Of a DNA stretch of 64,000 nt, positions 1 to 9,600 are shown in pieces. The DNA is from Hemileia vastatrix (taxonomy: Eukaryota > Basidiomycota > Pucciniomycetes > Pucciniales > Zaghouaniaceae): NCBI GenBank assembly GCA_030280995.1, contig JASXTE010000017.1:23388498-23452497 (forward strand), read 5' to 3'. Within the stretch, counting starts at the first letter, position 1; each line of letters opens with the position of its first letter. The notes under the pieces were generated by a model. That model saw nothing but the letters and a program-made list of their open reading frames with translations, was not told where the DNA came from and did not search any database. The position numbers were made by a program, and so were the translations under genes.

Positions 1-202
1 CCACCTCCCTATCAGCAATAAATAATCTAACTTGCTTCACCATGTCCACATGAGAAGCACCATCAACAGCAGCAGCAGCTTCATACCTGCTAATGAACCA
101 TTTAACCTCCTCCCCATCAAACTTTGGGCCATCCCAAGAAACAATTCTAACTGAGGGAGTAAGAGGGTTAGAAGATCCAGAAGCAACAGCAGAAGAAGAC
201 AT
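1..202 (-). CDS. Gag N-terminus of family A element (partial)
   Basis: An open frame from the ATG at 202 to the left edge, about 67 codons, beginning MSSSAVASGSSNP. It would encode the capsid-side polyprotein of the element. The block around DGEEVKWF and SHVDMVKQVR recurs in diverged form in the decayed copy A' near 22430-22560 (DMVKQFRFF), which supports a real coding region and not a chance frame. The ATG is the first in the sense direction after the LTR and PBS. The C-terminal part is outside the window. Assignment to Gag rests on position and on the A' copy; no zinc knuckle is visible in this fragment. Confidence 0.7.
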   Translation of the reverse strand, partial: MSSSAVASGSSNPLTPSVRIVSWDGPKFDGEEVKWFISRYEAAAAVDGASHVDMVKQVRLFIADREV

Positions 203-359
203 CCCAATAAGTAATGTGAAGCGTTAACAATCGATAAAATAAAAAGCCTCTTGCAGGCCAATAACAAAAATCCAATTAGAGTTCCAGAAAATAAGCCTCT
301 TGCAGGCTAATAACGGTCTTGATCCAAGTAAGTCTTTAAAGAAAGCTAGAGAAATCGAA

Positions 360-376
360 CCCCACGTTGGGCGCCA
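360..376 (-). promoter_or_regulatory. Primer binding site of element A1 (tRNA-Lys-like)
   Basis: On the minus strand the sequence TGGCGCCCAACGTGGGG lies four bases downstream of the LTR end (CTTACCA). TGG matches the complement of a tRNA 3' CCA. From memory the motif resembles binding sites primed by tRNA-Lys(CUU). Matching it to the host tRNA set would settle this. Confidence 0.7.
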
Positions 377-380
377 ACTA

Positions 381-1507
381 TGGTAAGGTAAACTCTTACA
401 GTCGCCTTTCTGTAAGCAGAATCCGGAGGAGATATGTGGATTTAGCTGAAAACCCCGTCCTTCCAATAAAAATAACAAAATGGGATTTCTAAATCACTAA
501 GCTAACCAATCTACTTGAATCTGATTGATAAAAATAATGAAACTCTAATATAATTAACGCTTATTGAGATTTAAAGAAAGTGGCTGTTGATAAAAGAAAT
601 ACTGATAACAACAATTAAGGTGTACCAGTGAAAGATCTGTAAAGATTGACTTTTATGTTTTTATAATAATTTGAATTTTTATGAGACAGAAATAATCAAG
701 TCCCAGCGACGAAGACCTTTCTAAAGATACCCTGTTTGAATTGTTGTTTAAATTGTTGAATTGTATTTCTAAAATGTTATGTAAAAATAATAAATGTTAT
801 AAGGGTATTATAACTTATTTAATTTGTTGAGTAATAAAAAATGAGACCGTGGTAGTTAAAGATTAAGCTGTATGATGTGTCCCCCCTCTCAATTTCGAGT
901 TTGAGAAGCGCTTAAGTATTCCTAGTCACATTCCTAAGTTTTCCCCTCCAGAGCTCTTCCAGAGTCAATCCGGAGCCCGTACAGAGTCCGTACGGAGTCC
1001 GTACGGAGTCGAAACGGAGTCCGTCCGGACTTCCGGACTCAATTAGAACCTTAAAACTATAATAAAAAAATCTAGAAAAATTACACATAATAGAGCTACT
1101 TCCCCTTTACATACCAAACTAATTTTCGTAGTCTGCGCAGCTCTAATTACCCCGTGAAAATTCATCAAAGTTAAGTAATTTTTGAAAACGTAAATATTTC
1201 TATAAAACTTTAAAATTCATTTAAAATATAAGAAAAATAGTAAAAATTCTGGGAAAATTTCCCAAGGTTCTTGAGTGACTCGACTTAATACTTATAAATT
1301 TTTCAGACCGTAAAAAAAATAAGTTTTCTCCGTAAAATAAATTGTTTTTGTGTAGGCATTCGCTTGTGACAAATTTCTTCATATTTTAAACTCCAATAAA
1401 TTAAATAAAACCCTTTTATATATAAAAAAAATAATAACACCAATCTTGCATGCCGTGATAACTCCATTTACATATTTAGGTACCGTACTAAACTTTAGGC
1501 TACCACA
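381..1507 (-). repeat. 5' LTR of family A copy A1
   Basis: 1127 bp. On the minus strand it begins TGTGGTAGCCTAAAG and ends CTTACCA. It aligns along its length with the solo LTR at 45937-47043 and more weakly with the LTRs at 22728-24984. It contains a CpG-rich tandem palindrome cluster at about 962-1040. The right boundary is fixed by resumption of family B pol at 1508. Confidence 0.85.
962..1040. repeat. Tandem palindromes TCCGTACGGA in the family A LTR
   Basis: The 10-bp perfect palindrome TCCGTACGGA occurs twice, with close variants CCCGTACAGA and TCCGTCCGGA. It is unusually CpG-rich for this AT-rich window. The solo LTR keeps a smaller version around 46398-46470. Possibly a binding-site array or a hairpin in the transcript; function unknown. 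Confidence 0.7.
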
Positions 1508-3261
1508 TCGTGATTTCCTTGATGTTTTCTCAATCCGCAATGCTGATAAGTTACCACCTCATCGACCCTACGACCATCAAATAGAGTTAATAGGTCCAGT
1601 ACCTCCAGCAGGACCTATCTATTCTTTGTTGAAGGGGGAATCTCAAGTTCTTCGAGACTACATTGCAGAGAATGTAGCCAAAGGTTTCATCAGAGCCAGT
1701 AAATCTCCAACCGGCTCCCCTGTTCTTTTTGTAAAGAAAAAGGACGGTAGTCTTAGGTTGTGTGTTGACTATAGAAAGCTCAACACAGTCACTAAGAAGA
1801 ATGCATATCCCGTTCCTCCTGTGTCATTACTTCTTACCCTTTTTAATGGTGCTAATTTCTTCTCTAAAATTGATCTTAGAGGCGCTTACAATCTTATTCT
1901 CATTGATGAAGATCATGAACCACTGACTGCAATGCACCCTAAATCTGGTAGTTTTGAATATTTAGTTATGCCTTTTGGATTGTGTAACGCACCATCGATT
2001 TTTCAAACCTTTGTCAATAAAATCTTTCAAGATGTTGTTGAACAATTTTTTGTTGTTTATTTAGATGATATTTTAATTTTCTCAAAGACACTGGATGAAC
2101 ATATTTATCATGTTTGACAGGTTCTAAATTTACTTCAAGATCATGGTCTCTAAGCCAAGCACAATAAATGCAAATTCCACCTCAAATCAATCGATTTTTT
2201 GGGTTTTACGTTATCCACTGATGGTTTAGTCATGGACAACAAAAAGGTCCAAAAAATCCTTGAATGGCCTGAGCCCAAAACCGTTAAATCCCTCCAAGGA
2301 TTTTTGGGTTTTGCAAATTTCTATAGAAGATTTATTAAAGATTACTCTAAAACTATTTCCAATCTTACTTCTCTTCTTAGAAAAGATATTCCTTTTGTTT
2401 TTACTTCTACAGCACAAAAGGAATTTAAAGCATTGAAGACTGCATTTACCACAGCTCCAATTCATTGACACTTTGATCCTTCTGCTTCGACAATAGTGGA
2501 AACAGATGCAAGTGGTTATGCTATTTCAGTGGTCATTTCTCAATAAATCCTGAAACAAAATTGCTTCATCATGTTGCTTTTGAGTCACCTAAACTCATTG
2601 CAGAAGAATTAAATTATGAAATTCATGACAAAGAGCTTTTAGCTATTATTCATTGTCTTAAAAAATGGTGCTCTTTTCTTCTCAGCCTAAATAGTCCTTT
2701 TCAAATTCTAACTGACTATAATGATTTGAAATAATTTATGTCTTCCAAAGTGTTAACAAGGTGTCAAGCCAGGTGGGCTGAATTTATGTCTGAGTTTCCA
2801 TTTTCTATTTCCTATCACTCAGGTAAGAACTGCATTTTACCAGATATCCTGTCACGTTATGATGACGTTTACCCACAGCAGGGGGGAGCATTGTCTGACA
2901 AGAACCCAGCAAATGTGAAATCAATTTTCAACGAATCAATGTTAACGACCCATCAACTTAATTTGATGACAATTCAATCTTTTCAAAATCCATTATCCAT
3001 CATCCTCGAAGCTCAGTTGAAGGACAACTATTTTTTAGGGTTAAATGACAAAATACTCTTGAAGCAAGGGGCCAAAAGATTTAGTATTGAATCAGGTCTA
3101 TTAGTTTTCGAAGGTAGAGTAGTCATACCTGACAAAAATGAAATCAAATTATGGATTTTCAATAGTCAACATGATTATCCATTAGCTGGTCATTTTGGGG
3201 TTGATAAAACCTACCAGTTAATAGCGAGGGATTTCTTCTGGCCAGGAATGACCAGAGAAAT
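1508..3261 (+). pseudogene. Family B copy B2: reverse transcriptase-RNase H part of pol (broken)
   Basis: Ty3/Gypsy chromovirus pol, first visible part. RT motifs read [33 protein letters not shown] and catalytic YLDD (about 2056-2070), followed by the connection domain and RNase H remnants (ETDAS, KELLAII) and the start of the integrase zinc domain (LAGHFGVDKTYQ, FFWPGMTREI). The frame is broken by TGA at 2115-2117, where B1 has TGA at the same codon, and by further stops and shifts near 2160, 2466 and 2545. Family A cut the left end at 1507 and family C copy C1 interrupts the right end at 3261. The frame resumes at 12114 after a GAAAT target duplication. Confidence 0.93.
3257..3261 (+). other. 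Target site duplication GAAAT, left side of C1
   Basis: GAAAT directly precedes the C1 LTR and is repeated at 12114-12118 directly after it. The empty site, one copy of GAAAT followed by CAAGGCC, is seen in B1 near 44821. Confidence 0.95.
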
Positions 3262-4438
3262 TGTCACTACAGTCTAGTATATAAGTATGATATAATAGTG
3301 TTATTTTATGGTCCTACTACTTATTGATAAATGATTTAGTGATTAAACCTCAGGGGAAGACTTATAGAATAGTTATACTCAAATAAAACTCACAATACTT
3401 GGATTTAAATGCGTGCTAGTGGTGGAAAATAGAAGAATAAAATATAGTTATAGCTATTATAAAGATAATATCAATTTATAAGGGCTTTATAATATATTTC
3501 TGAATATTAATAATTGTAGTGTAGTGTTTGTCTGAAGTGTAGTAATTGAATGATTATTATAAACCGTCAAAATCCCTCCTTACTTATACCCAAATCCACT
3601 GGAGTGCACAGACCTTCAATCCAGATGATGTCACTGCTATCCCCGGCAATTACAGCACTGTGAGGGCCCATCACCTCCCCATGGCGTCCACTTCAAGCAG
3701 TTTCAACACCCAGACCTCCAGTAATGACCCTCCATCACTATTAATAATAACACAGAGTCATACCATAAATAGAAAACCCAGATAAAAGCGGATACCATAA
3801 AGAAGCAGGTAAAATAAATGATCAAAAAGAGATTTAATGAAACTAAAAGCATATAAAGGAAACACATAAAATGTCCAAGCCCCCAATAACATCCCCAAGC
3901 ATCCACATTAACCCAAAAACATCTTTCCAACCCATAAATCCGTGAATAACCATCCAAGGAAGTAATTTTAGTTGTCCAAACTGGGTGTATGCGCCTGATA
4001 TAGGTGTCTATGCTTCTGTAGGCGTTGTGAATCCACTGATTTCGTCCATATGACCTAAAATAAGCAGAAAAACAAAGGTTATAGGCTATTAAGGGGCTAA
4101 AACCCACTTATATACCTAAATATACATAATATACTGCATATTTCACTGAATATGAGATTTATGTATACATATAAGCTTATGTATGTCAATAATTACTTCA
4201 TATCACTTAAGATAAGTATATTATGACTCCATTAACACCTTAATAAGTATTATTAGGCCATGGATAAGCTATTTAAACTATTATAAATTATATAATAGAA
4301 TAATAATTATATATATATATAATAAAATAATATATATTATTATTTTAACCTTATTTTTAAGATATAAGCTTAATCTACTTAAGGTTATCTTATTTTAAGC
4401 ATAAGAAATACTCAGTCCTAAGGATATTTAGGCTGACA
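3262..4438 (-). repeat. 3' LTR of C1
   Basis: 1177 bp, the same length as its partner at 10937-12113. Contains a 134-codon open frame (3703-4107, minus) that is also open in the partner LTR and in the 3' LTR of C2. An AT-dinucleotide-rich stretch lies near 4290-4340. Confidence 0.95.
3703..4107 (-). other. 134-codon open frame inside the family C LTR (coding status unproven)
   Basis: Element-sense frame beginning MGFSPLIAYNLC. Its C-terminal half is strongly hydrophobic (FLYMLLVSLNLFLIIYF, then FMVSAFIWVFYLW), reading like two membrane segments, and it ends YWRSGC. The same frame is open at 11378-11782 and 55852-56256, broken by TAG near 38745 in the C2 5' LTR, and its second half persists in the diverged solo LTR (to 58527). 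A splice-acceptor-like TTATTTTAG lies inside it, so this part may instead be transcribed leader. Chance cannot be excluded because most copies are recent relatives. Confidence 0.4.
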
Positions 4439-4450
4439 CTCCCTCACCCC
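4439..4450 (-). promoter_or_regulatory. Polypurine tract of C1
   Basis: On the minus strand GGGGTGAGGGAG immediately precedes the 3' LTR, the position expected for the plus-strand DNA primer. The same tract precedes the C2 3' LTR at 55509-55520. Confidence 0.9.
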
Positions 4451-4557
4451 ATAAAAAAACAATAAAAAAAATGTTAAGACATTTTAATTAATCTTAAGGA
4501 ATGAAATAATAAAATAAAAAAAATAATTTTTATAATACATATACTGAATGAACAGTA

Positions 4558-6663
4558 TTATTTAGATTTAAATTTTTTCAAGAGATTTTTAAGATCAGAG
4601 ATTTCATTTTCTGGAATCCACTGGTCATATTCACTTGATTTATTTTTAAATCTTAATAGATACTCAACTCCCTTTTCTTTAGTAAGGTGTCTCTTTTTAA
4701 GTATCTTTTCGATTTCTGCTTTTTCCACTATTTCTTCAGGTTGCTGTTTATGCCTTCCTGATCTTCTTGGAAAGAGAGCAGTATCATTAGAATGGTATGG
4801 TTTTATAAGAGAAATAGGAAATACTGGATGTTTTCTATCATAAGGTGCATATAGAATAACCTCAACAGCATTATTACCAACCATCTTTTTAACTACAAAT
4901 GGTCCAATGAATGGATCCTTCAATTTAACATTACCATTTAAATTGAAATGTAGCGTTGAAATAAGGACTTCATCACCCTCTTTGAACATTTGTTCTTTAT
5001 GGGCTTTATCCCATCTTTTCTTTTCATACTCAAAAGCCTTATTTATACATTCTTGAGCATGTTTTCTGCATAATTCCTGCATCTGAAGAAAAAATTTGGT
5101 ACTTGGATGGATATCCAATCTAGGTAACTTATTAAGAGTTTTAGCAGGGGTATTAGGTACATAATCCAACCATAACTCAAATGGCTTTTTGCCAGTGACA
5201 GAATGTACTGTACTATTATATGCAAATTCTAAACCTGGGATAAGGGTTACCCAATCATGCGTGAATTTGTCATTGTCTTTAAAACTAAGACCAAAAGCAC
5301 AGTATCTTCTTATCATATCTTCTAAGGTTTGTATCATTCTTTCTGCTAGCCCATCAGTTTGTGGATGGTGTGCTGTAGAAAGTTTTAATTGACACCCTGA
5401 AACATCCATAAGTGACGTCCAGAACTCAGAAGTAAATTTAGGATCTCTGTCAGAAACTATTGCTTTAGGGAAACCTGCTGTATTTAACATTTGTGTCCAC
5501 CATAAAAAAGCTAAGTCCTTTGCAGAAACCTCTTTGTGGGTAGGAATAAATTTACACATCTTTGTAAATCTATCTACAATTACCCAGCAGGAGTTATAAC
5601 TCTTATGCCCTGCTATTGGCAAACCTGTTACAAAGTCCATGTTAATGATTTCCCATGGAGCTTTTGGTTGCTCAATTTGTTGTAATAAACCAGCTCTTTT
5701 TCCTGTTAATCTTTTAGATTTTTGACAAGAATCACATGTTTCAACATATTTCTGAACATCCTCAGACATGTTAATCCACCAAGCTGTGTTTTTTACTCTG
5801 GTTAATGTTTTATGGTAGTCAAAATGACCTGCTAATATATCATCATGACATATACTTAACATTAACTCCTTCATTGAAGGGGGAATTACAATTACATTAC
5901 TTAATTTTTTTCTGTAATATATAAAACCATCCTCAATGTAAAATTTTCCTTTTTCTAATGCCTCTTTATACTTAATTGGTAATGTTTTTATTAAAACATT
6001 CATTGAACCATTAGATGGATCTTTTAACATTGTAGTTAATTTACTTAAGTCAGGATCTGAATTATAATTATCAAGAATTGATTGCATAAATTCATCCTCA
6101 AGATCTACAATATAAATGCCATAAATGTTAATAATCTCTGACTCAGGAACATAAGCAGGATTATCATCATTATTAGGCAGAGGTACTCTAGATAACAGAT
6201 CTAAATTAGAGTGCAAGGTTCCTGCTCTATGTGTAATAGTCTTCCGTCCTCTGTATTCTTGTACAGCTAATTGCCATCTAAACATGTGTCTATTAGGAGT
6301 TTTCATGTTTAAGAGTGACTTAACTGCACTACAGTCAGTTATTAACTCAAATTTTTGGTCTTCAAGGTAATAATGTAGCTTTTCAAGAGCCCATACTACT
6401 GCCAAACATTCAAGTTGAGTAGCACCATATTTCAATTCACCACTTCTCAGAGTACGTGAAATATAGCAGATTACTACTTCTGACATTTTACCTTCAATAA
6501 GTTGTTTTTGATGCAAAGCAGCACCCAGTCCAATAAAACTTGCATCTGTATATAATACAAAAGGTAATTGGAAATCTGGTAATCCCAAGATAGGAGCTGT
6601 CATTAAACATTCTTTCAACTTATTAAAAGCTTGTTGTCTTTCATTATTCCAAATGAAAGCTTC
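4558..6663 (-). CDS. Family C Pol C-terminal part: RNase H, integrase, chromodomain-like tail (C1)
   Basis: 701 codons in the same frame as the gag-RT segment, separated from it only by TAA at 6664-6666. RNase H has YTDAS near residue 38 and ITDCSAVKSL. The integrase zinc domain is AGHFDYHKT...CDSCQKSK (to about residue 310). The DDE core shows NMDFVTGLP, SDRDPKF and AERMIQTLED. The tail (from about residue 645) reads EYLLRFKNKSSEYDQWIPE, chromodomain-like, which in chromoviruses steers integration to marked chromatin. No frameshift is seen. A separate start at 6618 is possible, but it would cut the RNase H edge, so I favour continuity with the upstream frame. Confidence 0.93.
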   Translation of the reverse strand, partial: EAFIWNNERQQAFNKLKECLMTAPILGLPDFQLPFVLYTDASFIGLGAALHQKQLIEGKMSEVVICYISRTLRSGELKYGATQLECLAVVWALEKLHYYLEDQKFELITDCSAVKSLLNMKTPNRHMFRWQLAVQEYRGRKTITHRAGTLHSNLDLLSRVPLPNNDDNPAYVPESEIINIYGIYIVDLEDEFMQSILDNYNSDPDLSKLTTMLKDPSNGSMNVLIKTLPIKYKEALEKGKFYIEDGFIYYRKKLSNVIVIPPSMKELMLSICHDDILAGHFDYHKTLTRVKNTAWWINMSEDVQKYVETCDSCQKSKRLTGKRAGLLQQIEQPKAPWEIINMDFVTGLPIAGHKSYNSCWVIVDRFTKMCKFIPTHKEVSAKDLAFLWWTQMLNTAGFPKAIVSDRDPKFTSEFWTSLMDVSGCQLKLSTAHHPQTDGLAERMIQTLEDMIRRYCAFGLSFKDNDKFTHDWVTLIPGLEFAYNSTVHSVTGKKPFELWLDYVPNTPAKTLNKLPRLDIHPSTKFFLQMQELCRKHAQECINKAFEYEKKRWDKAHKEQMFKEGDEVLISTLHFNLNGNVKLKDPFIGPFVVKKMVGNNAVEVILYAPYDRKHPVFPISLIKPYHSNDTALFPRRSGRHKQQPEEIVEKAEIEKILKKRHLTKEKGVEYLLRFKNKSSEYDQWIPENEISDLKNLLKKFKSK

Positions 6664-9600
6664 TTATTTCTTTATCAGTGTGGTCAGTGGTGCAGCAATT
6701 GATTGGTAGTTTTTTATATATTGTCTATAATAACCACACATTCCAAGAAAAGATTGTACATCCTTCACATTTTGAGGAATGCCAATATTCTTTATTGCAG
6801 CCACTTTATTTTGGTCTACACATATTTGTAAGCCAGATACAATATGACCAAGAACTTTTAAAGATTCAAACCCAAATTTACATTTTTTCAATGCAAGGGT
6901 CATTTTTATTTCATCCATTTTCTGAAATACTTTCCTTAAATGGATTAAGTGTTCATCAAAAGTTTTAGAGAACACTATGATGTCATCAATGTATACCATT
7001 AACCATCCCTCAATCATTTCATTATGGAATGTTATATCCATTAACTTCTGAAAAACTGATGGAGCATTTTTTGGTCCAAATGGCATTCTGACATACTTAT
7101 AAATTCCCATGTGTGTTGTTATCAACAAAAAGTTCTGTGAATTCTTTTCAACATGAATTTGATGGTACCCTTTATTTCCATCTAGGCAACTTATATATTT
7201 AGCACCTTTAAGGGTAGCATGTATAGAGGCAATCCTTGGCAAGGGGTAAATATCATCTACTGTAAATGTATTTAATGCCCTATAATCACCGCACAGTCTT
7301 GCTTTATCTTGTTCATAAGAAATCAGCACTGGTGATATTACACAATATTTTGGTGTAGTTTCAACCTTCTCAAGAATGTTCATTTTTAATAACATCTTAA
7401 TATTATCCTCTATGTCTTTCCTCTTCATTGGTGAAGCAGGGTATGGTTTCTTTTTAAGACTAGCAGGAATATTATCCATGTCACAGGTTAAACTAATTTT
7501 CATTTCATGATATTTTACAAGGCCAAGTTCATTTGTACCATGTGCAAAAGCCATTGGAAAAGCTTTAATTAATTCCAAAATATTATCTTTCTCAGTTTCA
7601 CTTATCTGAGTGCCAAATGATGCTTTTGAAATTTCTGTTTCCAGAAGTTCCATCTCATTGGATTCTCTTCCTTTAGACGGGGAATTTGTTACTGACTCAA
7701 TGTGTAAGACTGTGTTAAAAGAATTTATTTTAAATTTCCTTTTACCATTCATGCCAATTGTAAAATTATTATTAGCAGGGTCTAATTTTACACCAAATTT
7801 AGTCAGAATATCATTTCCAATGATAAAACAGTTACTACAATTAGTATTATCCATTACTACAAAGTCACAAGTTACCCTTACATAACAATGTTGGTGTTTA
7901 AAGAAAACAGCAGCTTTGTATTTACCAATGGGGTGTAGTACTGATCCAAAACCTCTCCAATTTTTATTTTGAAGTGGTTCAAGCTTAAACTTATATTCAC
8001 TATCAATTTTCAGTAATGTATTAGTGGAAACAACTGAACCAGCAGCTCCTGTGTCCAATACTATATTAACATTTTCACCAGAAATGATAGCTGGAACCAT
8101 GATAGGTGTCATTCTAAAGTTATCAGCTTGTATATCCTTAATGATTTCAGCATCTTCAAAATTCATTAAAGATTCATTTGAGTCCATATTCAATATTGGA
8201 TTTTCAAAGATGGACAAATCATCTTCCAACATACAGACTTCATTCTCATCACTATATGAGATATTGCTGTCATAATCACTTGATTCTTTACTTTTTTCAG
8301 TTTCAGTTTCAGATTCACGTTGATTTTCAACAATATTTATGTTTTTCTCACATTTGTGACCTTTTACCCAAGGTTTATTACACTTATAACAAGTATTTGT
8401 TTCATACTTTTTAGGTACTACAGGTGCAGTAGGTTTTTTCTGCTTCTCCTGAAGTGTTTTTGAATTCTGAGTTTTTACAGGTTCAACATTTTGCTTATAA
8501 GTGGAATACCTTGATTCATACTTATGGTTTAATAATATTTCATTGCAAATATTATTAAAGTCAGAATATTCAGTAACATTTAATGTTCTGGCTACAACAA
8601 TGTCTCTGACAGATATAGGTAATTTGTATATTATCTTATCTTTCCATAAGTTAAAATCCATATGAGGCTCAATGGCTTTTAATATTTTGTTTAAATTCAT
8701 TAAAAATACCATAGGTTTGTCACCATTCAACGGATTATACCTAGTCTTCTCATACAGTCTCTGCTGAGTAAGCCTGAATTTAGAACCTCCAAATTGTTTT
8801 TCAATAAGTTGTTTCCATACAGCCCAAGAGTAGTCTCTACCCTCACTTAAGACAGCTTCAAACCATAATAAAGCAACATCCTTAAATAAAGAAATTAATT
8901 TTGATGTTATCTCTTCATCTGGTAACTTATATGAGAATTTCAAGTTGTCAATTCTTTGAAGAAAATTTTGCCAATCAGAGCTGGCTTCCCCATCATAAGT
9001 TGGGTACTGATCTATTTTAGGCCAGTTCTTCTGATTGGATTTTATCTCACTAATCTTAGGTAAATTCAACAACTCATTCACTTTTGATAAATGGTCTTGT
9101 ATTTCTTCCTGCACGGATTTGTGACTTACATTTTCAGATTTGACACTACCACCAGATGGTTTTAATTGTGGTGGTACAGGGAAGGAATGAGATTCACTTT
9201 TGCAAATGAAAGGATTATTATTATATTGATTATACTTATGATTATCCTGGTTCATTAGTAGATTGGCAGTTTCAATCTCAACTTTAGTTAATCTTTGTAG
9301 CAACTCAGAGACACTTTGATTTGTCTGGGCAAAAGATAACTTTGTTCTTGATTCAGTTTTTAATAAGTGTGTTTCATATAATTTTTCTAACTCAAAAAAT
9401 TTGTTTGAAAGGTCATTATATTTATTACTCAATGAATCATATTTAAGAGTTAGAGACAAATGTTCTTTCTCTAATTCTTTATTACGTGTTGCTAATTGAG
9501 AAATGTTCAATGTCAAGGATGAAATTGTATCACTAGTGAGCTTAACTGTCTGTTCCTCACAATCAGTCATTCTATTCCATAATGCTGAAACAATTCTATG

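Larger units (their letters stand above)
1..1507 (-). mobile_element. Family A Ty3-type retrotransposon, copy A1 (5' end only)
   Basis: Minus-strand LTR element entering from the left edge: 5' LTR at 381-1507, primer binding site at 360-376, a leader, and the start of Gag at 202 running off the window. It is inserted in family B pol: the base after the LTR (1508) resumes a pol reading frame that is uninterrupted in B1 near 43066. A second family A LTR lies at 45937-47043 and decayed relatives at 22728-24984. The superfamily is inferred from the A' relative, which has a Ty3-like RT. Confidence 0.85.

Noticed and set aside
37..478. Small minus-strand frames with CACK or leucine runs
   Set aside because: Shadows of the Gag start, PBS and LTR edge of family A; the Gag frame from 202 explains the region.
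4558..6618. A separate gene starting at 6618 (MKECLMTAPIL)
   Set aside because: This ATG lies inside the RT-RNase H linker, in frame with upstream pol; one TAA separates it from the main frame, so it is treated as pol continuation.
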